The position numbers and the translations under genes were made by a program. Below, piece after piece: positions 41,442-50,267 of a stretch of DNA of 61,157 nucleotides. The notes below the pieces were generated by a model. That model was not told where the DNA came from. It did no database searches and saw only the letters and a program-made list of their open reading frames with translations. The first letter of the stretch is position 1. Each line of letters opens with the position of its first letter. This stretch comes from a bacterium (GTDB lineage Bacteria; Cyanobacteriota; Vampirovibrionia; Gastranaerophilales; Gastranaerophilaceae), in NCBI GenBank assembly GCA_017652265.1, contig JAGCBH010000055.1, positions 1 through 61,157 on the forward strand, given 5' to 3'.

Positions 41442-43736
41442 ATGTACGAATTTCCTTTTGAGCTGGATGATTTTCAAAAACAGGCGTGCGAATATATTAC
41501 AAACGGTAAGAGCGTTGTTGTATGTGCGCCCACAGGTGCCGGTAAAACGGTAATAGCACAGCACGCAATTCATCTTGCACTTGAGCAGGGAAGCCGTGTT
41601 TTTTATACGACACCTTTAAAAGCATTGTCCAATCAAAAATTTTATGATTTTGGGGAAAAATACGGTACCGATAAAGTCGGCTTGCTGACTGGTGATACTT
41701 CTATAAACCGTGATGCTCAAATCGTTGTTATGACAACGGAAGTTTTTAGAAATATGCTGTACGGTACAAATTTTGGTGCGGTATCAGATAACCTGAAGAA
41801 TGTCAGATATGTAATTTTGGATGAAGTTCACTATATGAACGATGAACAAAGAGGTACCGTATGGGAAGAAAGTATCATCTATTGCCCTGTAAACATTCAG
41901 ATAATTGCGCTCTCTGCAACTGTTGCCAATGCCGACGAATTAACGGGCTGGATAAATACCGTTCATTCGGGTACTGAGCTTGTAAATACGGATTTTCGCC
42001 CTGTGCCTCTAAAATATTTTTATTTTGACAGTTCTCAGCCGACAAGAATTTTGCCGTTGTTTACTCCGACAGGTCAGTTAAATAACAGAATAAAACCCGA
42101 AAGACCGCCGTTTCGTGGTGGGGGGCGTTCTAAAAAACAGGATAAATCTTATGTTAAAGAAATAGTAAGGAACCTTTATTCACAAGATATGCTTCCTGCA
42201 ATATATTTTACGTTCTCAAGAAAAAAATGTGATGAACAGGCCGAAAAATGTGCATATCTTGATTTGTTAACAAATGAAGAAAGAGCAAAAATTAAGCAGT
42301 TTGTGGATGAATATATTGCGGAAAATCCGTATCTGTACAACAATAAACAGCTTGAATTTTTATACAACGGTGTTGCTTCGCACCATGCAGGATTGTTGCC
42401 ATCGTGGAAAAATTTGGTTGAAAAATTATTCCAACAAAGTTTGATAAAGGTTGTTTTTGCAACCGAAACATTAGCGGCAGGTATCAATATGCCTGCAAGA
42501 ACTACGGTTATAAGTTCTGTCAGTAAAAGAACAGATAGCGGACACAGAATGCTGACCGCAAGCGAATTTCTGCAGATGTCCGGTCGTGCCGGCAGACGAG
42601 GGATGGATGAAGTAGGCTACGTTGTAGTTGTCGGAAATTATTTTCAGTCGCCTGAAGAAGTTGCAGAGCTTGTTTTGAGTGATGCAAATCCTTTAGAGAG
42701 CCGCTTTTCGCCAAGCTATTCTATGGTTTTGAACCTTTTGCAGAGATTTACTCTTGATGAAGCAAAAGATTTAATTATGAAAAGTTTCGGGTATTATTCA
42801 ACAGGTACAAGGCTTTTCCCGCTTATTCAGCAGGCGGAAATCTACAAAGCACAACTTGCTGAGCGTTCCGTGAATTGCCCTTATCACAAAGATGATAAGA
42901 CTTTATTTGAGTATCTTTCGGTTAAAAATTTGTATCTAAAAAACAAAGATACATACAAAAAAATTATCCGTCAGGAAAACGCTAGGAACAGAAAAATTTC
43001 CGATGAAGCACTAAAATTCGGTCAGGACAATAAGAAAAATCTTGATAAGATGCACTCTTTCTGCTGCGATAATTGTAAACTTTTCAAAAAACATTCAAAA
43101 AATGTTGAAGTTATCGCAAGGATACAGGAGCACCTGAAAAAACTTGAAAAAGAAACTGAACATCAAAGGGATGTTTTCTGGAACAAATTTATGGCACACA
43201 GAAATGCCTTAACGGAAGTCGGTTATCTTGTTGATGATTATCCGACGGAAAAAGGAAAAACAACATCTCAAATACGTTCCGAAAACGAATTATTTTTGGC
43301 GCAGATTATATTCTCAGGAGTGTTAGAAAACCTCACTCCGTCACAACTTGCGGGAGTTATTTGTGCTATAACAACCGAAGATATGCATGGCGATTTTCCG
43401 TATCTGCCGATATCTGAGCCTGTCAGAAAAACTTTAAATCACATACGTAACATTAAACGTAAAATTGAAAAAATTCAGAAATATCACAGAATTGAAGCAC
43501 CATTGTACATAAATACTTATTTTTCTTCGCTTATTGAATTGTGGGCGGAAGGCGCTGAATGGGAAACTGTTGCCGGAGATACAGATTTTGCGGAAGGTGA
43601 TATTGTAAGAGCATTTAAGCGGACTATTGATGTTTTAAGGCAGCTTACGAATATTTCTAATATTCCGGAAGCGCTGGTATTTACGGCTCGTGATGCTATT
43701 GAAAAAATTCAACGCGAGCCTGTAAATTTGGATTAA
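41442..43736 (+). CDS. Ski2/Mtr4-like DExH RNA helicase (HelY family)
   Basis: 764 residues. Superfamily 2 motifs: QKQACEYI (Q-like), CAPTGAGKTVIAQHA (I), TPLKALSNQK (Ia), VILDEVHYM (II, DEVH), ALSATVAN (III), AAGINMPART and QMSGRAGRRGMDEVGY (VI). The C-terminal 300 residues include a coiled stretch with CCDNCKLF and the DSHCT-type domain with PYLPISEPVRKTLNHI. Homologues are conserved in Cyanobacteria and Actinobacteria, probably in rRNA/mRNA turnover. The DEVH form and lack of an N-terminal extension fit the shorter, bacterial class. Confidence 0.92.
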   Translation: MYEFPFELDDFQKQACEYITNGKSVVVCAPTGAGKTVIAQHAIHLALEQGSRVFYTTPLKALSNQKFYDFGEKYGTDKVGLLTGDTSINRDAQIVVMTTEVFRNMLYGTNFGAVSDNLKNVRYVILDEVHYMNDEQRGTVWEESIIYCPVNIQIIALSATVANADELTGWINTVHSGTELVNTDFRPVPLKYFYFDSSQPTRILPLFTPTGQLNNRIKPERPPFRGGGRSKKQDKSYVKEIVRNLYSQDMLPAIYFTFSRKKCDEQAEKCAYLDLLTNEERAKIKQFVDEYIAENPYLYNNKQLEFLYNGVASHHAGLLPSWKNLVEKLFQQSLIKVVFATETLAAGINMPARTTVISSVSKRTDSGHRMLTASEFLQMSGRAGRRGMDEVGYVVVVGNYFQSPEEVAELVLSDANPLESRFSPSYSMVLNLLQRFTLDEAKDLIMKSFGYYSTGTRLFPLIQQAEIYKAQLAERSVNCPYHKDDKTLFEYLSVKNLYLKNKDTYKKIIRQENARNRKISDEALKFGQDNKKNLDKMHSFCCDNCKLFKKHSKNVEVIARIQEHLKKLEKETEHQRDVFWNKFMAHRNALTEVGYLVDDYPTEKGKTTSQIRSENELFLAQIIFSGVLENLTPSQLAGVICAITTEDMHGDFPYLPISEPVRKTLNHIRNIKRKIEKIQKYHRIEAPLYINTYFSSLIELWAEGAEWETVAGDTDFAEGDIVRAFKRTIDVLRQLTNISNIPEALVFTARDAIEKIQREPVNLD

Positions 43737-43763
43737 TAAATTATTTACTTAAAAAATTCCTCA

Positions 43764-43772
43764 TGTTAGCAT
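43764..43772 (+). promoter_or_regulatory. Extended -10 before dnaE, leaderless
   Basis: TGTTAGCAT (TGn plus hexamer TAGCAT at 43767-43772), exactly six bases before the ATG at 43779. No Shine-Dalgarno precedes that ATG. An alternative start (ATG at 43788) has GGAAG before it. Confidence 0.45.
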
Positions 43773-43778
43773 GCCTTT

Positions 43779-46700
43779 ATGGAAGAAATGGCTTACGTAC
43801 CTCTGCATGTGCACAGTGAATACTCTATTCTTGACGGGATGATTAGGGTTAAAGATTTGTGCAATTTTGCCAAAGAACATAACATGCCGGCGGTTGCAAT
43901 AACTGACCATGGTGTTATGTATTCGGCACTTGTTTTGTATGTTGAAGCCAAAGAAAAAGGTTTAAAGCCGTTAATTGGTTGTGAGTTTTATGTTCACGAT
44001 AACGATATTCATGACAAAAATCCGCAGGATAACCCTTTGTATCACCTTGTATTAATCGCAAAAAACAATGACGGATACAAAAATCTCTTGAAGCTTGTGT
44101 CAATTGCTTGGTGTGAAGGCTTTTATTATCATCCGCGTATAAATTGGGAGCTTTTGGAACAACACCATGAAGGATTAATTTGCTGCTCGGCTTGTCTTGG
44201 CGGCGAAGTTTTGAAAAATCTCTTACGTGGGGATTATGAGGGTGCAAAAGCGTGTGCAAAAAAATATCAGGATATGTTTGGAGAGGATTATTATATTGAA
44301 CTTCAAGACCATGGGCTTGATGAACAAAAACGCACAAATCCTCAGTTAATCCAAATTGCGAAAGAACTTGGGATAAAAATGGTTATCACAAATGATTCCC
44401 ATTATCTCAAAAAAGAGGATGCGGATGCCCATGACACTTTGCTTTGTCTGAATACAAAATCTACTAAAGAAGATCCAAGACGAATGCGTTTTCCGAATAA
44501 TGAGTTTTATGTCAAAACAGTTTCTGAATTGAGGGATGCATTTAAGTGGCTTGATAGTGAAACCTTTAATGAGTGTATAAAGAATACTGTTGAAATTGCG
44601 GACAAATGTCATCTCCAAATAGAAATGGGCAAAGCTCCTTTACCGCATTATGAAGTTCCGAAAGGTTATACAACAGACAGTTATTTGGAACATTTGGTTG
44701 AAGAGGGGTTAAAAGAACGCTATGGTGAAGTATCGGATGAACTTAAAAAACGTGCGGATTATGAATTGAGCGTTATTAAGCAAATGGGTTTTGCCGCATA
44801 CTTTTTAATCACTTGGGATTTTATTCATTTTGCAAAAACAAACGGTATTCCGGTAGGGCCGGGGCGTGGCTCCGCTGCAGGTTCAGTAGTTGCGTACTCT
44901 CTTAAAATAACGGATGTTGATCCTATCAAGTACGATTTACTCTTTGAAAGATTTTTGAACCCTGAACGTTTTACAATGCCGGATATTGATATAGATTTCT
45001 GCATTGAACGACGCGGGGAAGTTATTGATTATGTTACCCAAAAGTATGGTGAAGATAAGGTCTGTCAGATTATTACATTCAATACTTATGCGGGAAAAGG
45101 CGCTCTAAAAGCGGTAGCCAGAGTGTTAAATATACCTTTTGCGGAAAGTAACCAGCTTGCGACTCTTGTTGATCCTTGTATTGATTTTGCACTGACAAAA
45201 GATGACAAAGCCAAAACTTTGGGTAAGGCAATCAAATATGAAGGCAGTGAACTGAGACAACTATATGACGAAGATAAACAACTTGGCACCGATAGTGAAG
45301 GTAATCCGATAGGTGTTAAGCGTCTTATTGATATGGCGGTTGCTATTGAAGGGATAATTTGCGGAACGGGTACGCATGCTGCCGGTATTATAATCTCTCA
45401 TGCGCCTTTGAATACTTTAATTCCTATTCAGCCGTCAAAAGATGGTATTGTTCAGACAGGTTATCCGCCTCATGAAGTTACGGAAGTCCTTTCACTTTTG
45501 AAAATGGACTTTTTAGGCCTGAGAAACGTAACAATTATTGCCAAAACCGTTGATATGATTAAAAAACTCAGAGGGGAAGAAATTGATATAAACAATCTTG
45601 AGCCTAACGACAGAGCAACTTATGAAATGCTTATGGAGGGTGACAACGACGGTGTCTTCCAGCTTGAATCTTCCGGCATGAAAGCATTGATGAAACGTTT
45701 GAAACCTGACGTATTTGAAGATTTGAGTGCTCTTGTTGCGCTTTATCGCCCGGGACCTTTGAATTCAGGCATGGTTGATGAATTTGTTGCAAGAAAACAA
45801 GGGCAAAAAGAAATTACTTATCCTCATCCGTTACTTGAACCGACTCTGAAAAAAACATACGGAACAATCGTTTATCAGGAACAAATTATGGAAGTGTTTA
45901 AAGTTCTTGCCGATTATACACTTGGTCAGGCAGATCAGGTTCGCCGTATGATGGGTAAAAAGAAAATTGATGAGATGCAGCAGCAAAAAGGTAAATTTAT
46001 TGAGCGTTCCGCTGCGCATGGTATGTCAAAAGAAGATGCAACTACTTTATTTGAACAAATTGAAAAATTTGCGGAATATTGCTTTAACATGTCCCATTCT
46101 GTAGCATATGGCTATGTTGCTTATCAGACAGCATGGTTGAAGTGTCATTATCCTCAGGAATATTTGTCCTGTCTGTTATCAAGTGTTGCGGATAACCAGG
46201 ATAAAACACAGCTTTATATAGAATTGGCGCTGAAAAAGGGTATAAAAGTTCTTCCGCCTGATGTAAACAAATCATATTCCGAATTTTACCCTGACGGAGA
46301 AAATATACGCTTTGGACTCGCGTCCGTAAAACAGGTTGGCGAGGCTGTTGTATCCGAAATTCTTGCTGAGCGTGAAAGAAACGGTGAATTTAAATCTATT
46401 TATGATTTTTGCAAGCGAGTTGATCCTAAATGCTCAAATAAAAGAGTTTTAGAGGGGTTAATAAAAGCGGGGGCATTTTCTAATATTGAAAAAAGCCGTA
46501 AACAATTATTGAATAACCTGGAATACATTGTTGCAACGGCAAGTAAGGAAAATCAGGCAAAGGCAACAGGACAGGTAAGTTTATTCGGCGGGGAAGATAC
46601 AGAAGATTTGGGATTTAGCGGTTTTCATCTTGCCGGATCTGACGAAGAATTTGATGCGAGACAAATTCAAAGATTTGAAAAGGAATTTTTGGGATTTTAC

Positions 46701-47309
46701 GTAACAACTCACCCTTTGGCATCAATTCGTGATAAATTACCGTTTTTGATGACGCATAAAATATCAGAAATTAATTCGCTTCCTGTGGATAAAGTCGTTA
46801 CTATATGCGGACTTATAACTGCGGTCAGAAAAATTCCGACCAAAAAAGATCCTTCTAAATTTATTAAATTCGCAACAATAGAAGATTTGTCGGGTAAAAT
46901 TGAAACAATTTGTTTCCCAAGCCAATTTGCCCAGTATGATTCGTTATTGGAACTTGAGCAGCGTGTCATAGTATCAGGTAAAGTCAGCAGGCGTGAAGGG
47001 GATGAAAATGCGGCGCTCGTAATCGATACCGTTAAAACTATTGATAACTCAAATATTTTGGATATTAAGATTTTGGATAGTGAGGTCTCATTTGAAGAAT
47101 TGATGTGTGTCCGTTCATTCCTGACTGAAAATAAAGGCTCTGATCCTGTCACAGTAACCGTAAATGATGAAAGCGGAAGTTGTAAAATACTTTCAGGAGC
47201 TAATTTCTGGGTTAATTCTTCAAACGATTTAATTAATAAGCTGAATAAAAAATTCAGTAACAAAATATCGGTTTCTTTGCGTTCAATGGATGAACCGTCT
47301 GTTGTGTAA
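43779..47309 (+). CDS. dnaE: DNA polymerase III alpha subunit
   Basis: 1176 residues. PHP domain start PLHVHSEYSILDGMIRVKDL and CEFYVHDNDIH; palm domain with GPGRGSAAGSVVAYSL and the catalytic Asp residues in TMPDIDIDFCIERR; thumb/fingers with FQLESSGMKALMKRLKPD, LYRPGPLNSGMVDEFVARK and YQEQIMEVFKVLADY; helix-hairpin-helix region; C-terminal OB fold TICGLITAVRKIPTKKD with FATIEDLSGKIETICF. Main replicative polymerase, single-polypeptide (not the split form of many Cyanobacteria). The N-terminal start may be 43779 or 43788. Confidence 0.98.
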   Translation: MEEMAYVPLHVHSEYSILDGMIRVKDLCNFAKEHNMPAVAITDHGVMYSALVLYVEAKEKGLKPLIGCEFYVHDNDIHDKNPQDNPLYHLVLIAKNNDGYKNLLKLVSIAWCEGFYYHPRINWELLEQHHEGLICCSACLGGEVLKNLLRGDYEGAKACAKKYQDMFGEDYYIELQDHGLDEQKRTNPQLIQIAKELGIKMVITNDSHYLKKEDADAHDTLLCLNTKSTKEDPRRMRFPNNEFYVKTVSELRDAFKWLDSETFNECIKNTVEIADKCHLQIEMGKAPLPHYEVPKGYTTDSYLEHLVEEGLKERYGEVSDELKKRADYELSVIKQMGFAAYFLITWDFIHFAKTNGIPVGPGRGSAAGSVVAYSLKITDVDPIKYDLLFERFLNPERFTMPDIDIDFCIERRGEVIDYVTQKYGEDKVCQIITFNTYAGKGALKAVARVLNIPFAESNQLATLVDPCIDFALTKDDKAKTLGKAIKYEGSELRQLYDEDKQLGTDSEGNPIGVKRLIDMAVAIEGIICGTGTHAAGIIISHAPLNTLIPIQPSKDGIVQTGYPPHEVTEVLSLLKMDFLGLRNVTIIAKTVDMIKKLRGEEIDINNLEPNDRATYEMLMEGDNDGVFQLESSGMKALMKRLKPDVFEDLSALVALYRPGPLNSGMVDEFVARKQGQKEITYPHPLLEPTLKKTYGTIVYQEQIMEVFKVLADYTLGQADQVRRMMGKKKIDEMQQQKGKFIERSAAHGMSKEDATTLFEQIEKFAEYCFNMSHSVAYGYVAYQTAWLKCHYPQEYLSCLLSSVADNQDKTQLYIELALKKGIKVLPPDVNKSYSEFYPDGENIRFGLASVKQVGEAVVSEILAERERNGEFKSIYDFCKRVDPKCSNKRVLEGLIKAGAFSNIEKSRKQLLNNLEYIVATASKENQAKATGQVSLFGGEDTEDLGFSGFHLAGSDEEFDARQIQRFEKEFLGFYVTTHPLASIRDKLPFLMTHKISEINSLPVDKVVTICGLITAVRKIPTKKDPSKFIKFATIEDLSGKIETICFPSQFAQYDSLLELEQRVIVSGKVSRREGDENAALVIDTVKTIDNSNILDIKILDSEVSFEELMCVRSFLTENKGSDPVTVTVNDESGSCKILSGANFWVNSSNDLINKLNKKFSNKISVSLRSMDEPSVV

Positions 47310-47363
47310 ATAAAAGCAGTTCTCCGCCACCTCCGCTTCGCTGAACCGCGAACCGTAAGTTTT

Positions 47364-47401
47364 CCTCTCAAAAACAATTATCAATTGTTTTCTCGGCAGA
47401 G
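47364..47401 (-). repeat. CTCTGCCGA...GAGAGG hairpin repeat, copy B
   Basis: Read on the minus strand: CTCTGCCGAG, AAAACAATTGATAATTGTTTT and GAGAGG, nearly identical to the core of copy A (5881-5920), including the ACAATTGATAATTGT hairpin. It lies 55 bases after dnaE. Confidence 0.75.
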
Positions 47402-47418
47402 TGCTGTCTATTACGCCA

Positions 47419-47465
47419 CTCAAAACTTTTGCTCACGTACCTTATCGCAAAAGTTTCTCGGACAG
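47419..47465 (-). repeat. Related hairpin, copy D
   Basis: CTCA, then a perfect 10-bp stem AAACTTTTGC (47423-47432) and GCAAAAGTTT (47447-47456), then CTCGGACAG. Same layout and flank (CTCGG-CAG) as copies B and C with a different stem, 18 bases after copy B. The remaining gap to 47600 holds a likely terminator of the next minus gene. Confidence 0.5.
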
Positions 47466-47491
47466 TTAAAAAAATAAGCAAAAGAAAAACC

Positions 47492-47541
47492 GACAACCTT
47501 GAGATGTAAGAAAGGAGGTATACTCTCTCTGCTATCGGCTC
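47492..47541 (-). terminator. Possible terminator of the 47882 orphan gene
   Basis: On the minus strand CCGATA (47536-47541 complement) can pair with TGTCGG followed by T5CT4. The loop is long (about 37 nt) with weak internal GAGAG/CTC pairing. Moderately convincing. Confidence 0.35.
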
Positions 47542-47600
47542 CCAAAATATTTAACTCATTATTACATGACTCATGCTAACACAAACATTTTTTATTTAAA

Positions 47601-47882
47601 CTATTTCTTTACAAAATGTTTAAAAAATAAAACAATTCCCGTTAAAACCGCTGCTGACAGTAAAAACCAGAAACCTTTAGGGGTTTTTCTGTGTTTTGTG
47701 GGACTTGCGTTTCTTTGAGCTTCATATACATCATTATTAATTTGTCGGATTTCTTTGGTAGCCTTTTTTGCATCGTACAAAATTACTTTCGGATGAGAAT
47801 CAGGCGCGTCAATTACTCCGACATTAAGATTTCGGCCTATTGGGGTAATATTTACAGTTTGATCTATACTAACTTCCGTCAT
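47601..47882 (-). CDS. Small orphan protein with C-terminal membrane anchor
   Basis: 93 residues from the ATG giving MTEVSIDQTVNITPIG; a TTG start 39 bases earlier is possible. Polar body (residues 1-65) and a single hydrophobic helix near the C-terminus (GFWFLLSAAVLTGIVLFF), then KHFVKK, so a tail-anchored protein facing the cytoplasm. Not recognised. It is 64 bases downstream of mlaF and could be in the same transcript. Confidence 0.55.
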   Translation of the reverse strand: MTEVSIDQTVNITPIGRNLNVGVIDAPDSHPKVILYDAKKATKEIRQINNDVYEAQRNASPTKHRKTPKGFWFLLSAAVLTGIVLFFKHFVKK

Positions 47883-47945
47883 ACCGATTTTATAAAACCG
47901 CTGAAGTATAAAAATTGCCAAAATAACCGTAAATCTTAATATATA

Positions 47946-48665
47946 TTAAGCAAGTATTTTCATAGGGCCTTCAAGTGATGCATTTATAAATTGTTTTGTA
48001 TATTCGTTATCTGAATTTTCAAGTTCATCAGGGGTGCCTCTGAAGACTATTTTCCCGTCATATAGCATAATTACTTTATCTGCGGTGCGTTTTATAGTTG
48101 ACATCTGGTGGGTTACAACTATAGATGTTGCCTTGGTTTCATTTCTCAGACGCAAAATGTAATCTTCAATTAAAGTAGATGCGATAGGGTCCAAACCCGC
48201 AGTAGGTTCATCATATAGTATTACTTCAGGCTCAGTTACTATAGCACGTGCAAAACTTACTCTCTTCTGCATACCTCCCGATAATTCCGACGGATAAAGA
48301 TTTTCTATCCCCTTTAAACCTACCAGTTCAAGTTTTTCTTTTACGATTTTTGAAATTTCTTTTTCGGTAAAGTTTTTCTTTAAATCTTTTCTTTCGTGGA
48401 GAGCGAAAGCAATGTTATCATATACCGTCAGAGAATCAAACAATGCGGAATACTGAAAAACAAAGGCAATATCACCTTCGGAAGTTATTATTTCACCCTC
48501 ATCTTTTTCAACAAGATTTGATATTAGTTTTAATACGGTACTTTTCCCCGAACCGCTGAAACCTACCAGTGCCAGGATTTCTCCGTCTTCAACTTTGAAT
48601 GAAATATTATCCAGAACTTTTTTTTCGCCGAATGTTTTTGTTAAATTTTTTACTTCAATTCCCAT
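47946..48665 (-). CDS. mlaF: Lipid-transport ABC ATPase MlaF
   Basis: 239 residues. Walker A LVGFSGSGKSTVLKL, Q-loop VFQYSALFDSLTV, signature LSGGMQKRVSFARA and Walker B VILYDEPTAGLDP, in the MlaF/Ttg2A form (QYSALFDSLTV). Powers phospholipid movement between membranes with MlaE. Eight bases after mlaE; no mlaD (MCE) gene is adjacent, although that gene would be required. Confidence 0.92.
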   Translation of the reverse strand: MGIEVKNLTKTFGEKKVLDNISFKVEDGEILALVGFSGSGKSTVLKLISNLVEKDEGEIITSEGDIAFVFQYSALFDSLTVYDNIAFALHERKDLKKNFTEKEISKIVKEKLELVGLKGIENLYPSELSGGMQKRVSFARAIVTEPEVILYDEPTAGLDPIASTLIEDYILRLRNETKATSIVVTHQMSTIKRTADKVIMLYDGKIVFRGTPDELENSDNEYTKQFINASLEGPMKILA

Positions 48666-48673
48666 AATTACCT

Positions 48674-49483
48674 CTAAAAGAAAAATCCTATTGCAAATAT
48701 CATATCAATAATTACTATTGCAACGAACGACCAGACAACTGCTCCTGTTGTTGCAATACCTACACCTTTGGCACCGCCCTTTGCGTGATAGCCGAATGAA
48801 CAACTTATAAGTGCTATTGCGCCGCCAAAACAAAATGCTTTTGCTATACAAATAAACAGGTCTTTTGCAAAAATTCCAAGCCACAATGAATCAAAAAATG
48901 CTCTGTAGCTCAGACCTGATACAAGGTTTGATGTCAAAGCGCCCATCAATACTCCGATAAACGAAGATATTATGACAACCGGAGGCATCATTATCATTCC
49001 GGCAAGTACTCTTGGTGCAAACAGGTATCCGAAAGGGTTGACCTTAAGTGTTCTTAATGCATCAATTTGCTCAGTTACTCTCATTGTCGCGATTTCGGAA
49101 GCCAGTGATGAACCTATCATTGAAATTATTGCAAAACCAGACATGATAACTCCAAGCTCTCTTACCATAAGTATGGAAACTAACGCGCCGACCATGTTTC
49201 CGCCGCCTTGTTTAACCATTTCCTGAGCAATTTGAGATACGATAATTACAGTTGTCATACCGACAATGGAAAGCGTTATCGGTAAAGAGCTTATTCCGAA
49301 ACGTTCGCACTGTTCAATTAACTCTTTAGAGCTCATTTCTCCTTTAAAAATTGCTTTTATGGTCTTTATACCGCATATGGTTATGTTGCCCAAAGTCTCC
49401 GAAAAATCGTTAACATTGGCAAGAATGCTTGTAAAGAGTCTGTATGTAACTGTCTGCCTGAGAACTTGTTTGTACAATTCCAT
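48674..49483 (-). CDS. mlaE: Lipid-transport ABC permease MlaE
   Basis: 269 residues, about five membrane segments. VTEQIDALRTLKVNPFGYLFAPRVLAG is the hallmark MlaE block; GVGIATTGAVVWSFVAIVI the C-terminal one. Together with MlaF forms the inner-membrane transporter (TGD-type in Cyanobacteria and plastids). ATG immediately follows a -10 box. Confidence 0.95.
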   Translation of the reverse strand: MELYKQVLRQTVTYRLFTSILANVNDFSETLGNITICGIKTIKAIFKGEMSSKELIEQCERFGISSLPITLSIVGMTTVIIVSQIAQEMVKQGGGNMVGALVSILMVRELGVIMSGFAIISMIGSSLASEIATMRVTEQIDALRTLKVNPFGYLFAPRVLAGMIMMPPVVIISSFIGVLMGALTSNLVSGLSYRAFFDSLWLGIFAKDLFICIAKAFCFGGAIALISCSFGYHAKGGAKGVGIATTGAVVWSFVAIVIIDMIFAIGFFF

Positions 49484-49489
49484 AGTTTG

Positions 49490-49518
49490 ATTTTATAACA
49501 ATCTGTTGTTTAGGGCAA
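49490..49518 (-). promoter_or_regulatory. Probable mlaE promoter giving a leaderless mRNA
   Basis: Minus strand TTGCCC (49518-49513), 17-nt spacer, TAAAAT (49495-49490), then six bases to the ATG (49483). No Shine-Dalgarno. Confidence 0.5.
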
Positions 49519-49519
49519 G

Positions 49520-50203
49520 CTAAGCATTTTGTTTTAGTTCTTTTTTCCACATGAGATAAAAATTTACTGCCAAAATAAAGTAAACAATCCACATTATAAC
49601 GGTTGAATAAACATTTTCACCCTGAAGTGCGACTTTCATCCACATAATTGCAGACAAACCGTTAACTGTCATCCATATTATCCACTGTTCAATTTTTCTT
49701 CCGACAGTTAAAATCATTCCCAGAATAGAAAAAATTGTCGTTATGCCGTCAAATACAGGACTATTATCTCCGGTGAGATAAAGTACAAAAATTGCCAAAA
49801 CTGTTATCAGAAGTGTTGCAGTTCCGTATAATAGGTGCTCTTTGTCGTTGAGCTGTGTTTTTATTATTGCATCTTTTGCAGTATCAAGGTTTTTATTCCA
49901 TTTGAAAATTCCCAATATTTGCATGGGTATATAGTACAAAGCGTACAGAAGCAGGTTCCCCCACAAATTATTTGAAAAAGCCAGAATGCAGTATAAAGCG
50001 GAACCGGCAAGTCCGAAATAGAAACAATCCACTTTACCTTTGCCTGCAAGTGAAGTGTACATTATTCCGAAAAATGCGTTAAATACAGCGATTTTGCTGT
50101 CATGGAGTATGCATGCCGATAGTAAAATCATAAAAAAAGCTGTTAATAAACAACATTTTTCAAGTTTTGTGAATATTTGCCAATATCTTTCCAATAATTT
50201 CAT
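49520..50203 (-). CDS. pnuC: PnuC-type nicotinamide riboside/nucleobase transporter
   Basis: 227 residues, about seven membrane segments. NLLLYALYYIPMQILGIFKW with KWNKN is the PnuC signature (W-x-K-N), and GRKIEQWIIWMTVN the C-terminal motif. Facilitates uptake of a ribosyl-pyridine or thiamine-like solute; specificity is not clear because no riboswitch or kinase gene lies nearby. 36 bases upstream of mlaE. Confidence 0.85.
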   Translation of the reverse strand: MKLLERYWQIFTKLEKCCLLTAFFMILLSACILHDSKIAVFNAFFGIMYTSLAGKGKVDCFYFGLAGSALYCILAFSNNLWGNLLLYALYYIPMQILGIFKWNKNLDTAKDAIIKTQLNDKEHLLYGTATLLITVLAIFVLYLTGDNSPVFDGITTIFSILGMILTVGRKIEQWIIWMTVNGLSAIMWMKVALQGENVYSTVIMWIVYFILAVNFYLMWKKELKQNA

Positions 50204-50267
50204 GCTTACTTAATCTTTATTAAAATATGTTTTACTTTTTCCTATTAATGTTATCTAATAAAAAGGG

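Noticed and set aside
46709-47377. 222-codon minus-strand ORF at the 3' end of dnaE
   Set aside because: Shadow of the conserved DnaE OB-fold region, Ser/Thr/Leu-rich without ribosome site or homology.
50204-50267. Riboswitch upstream of pnuC
   Set aside because: The 64-bp gap is AT-rich and too short; no NAD-II or preQ1-like motif is visible.
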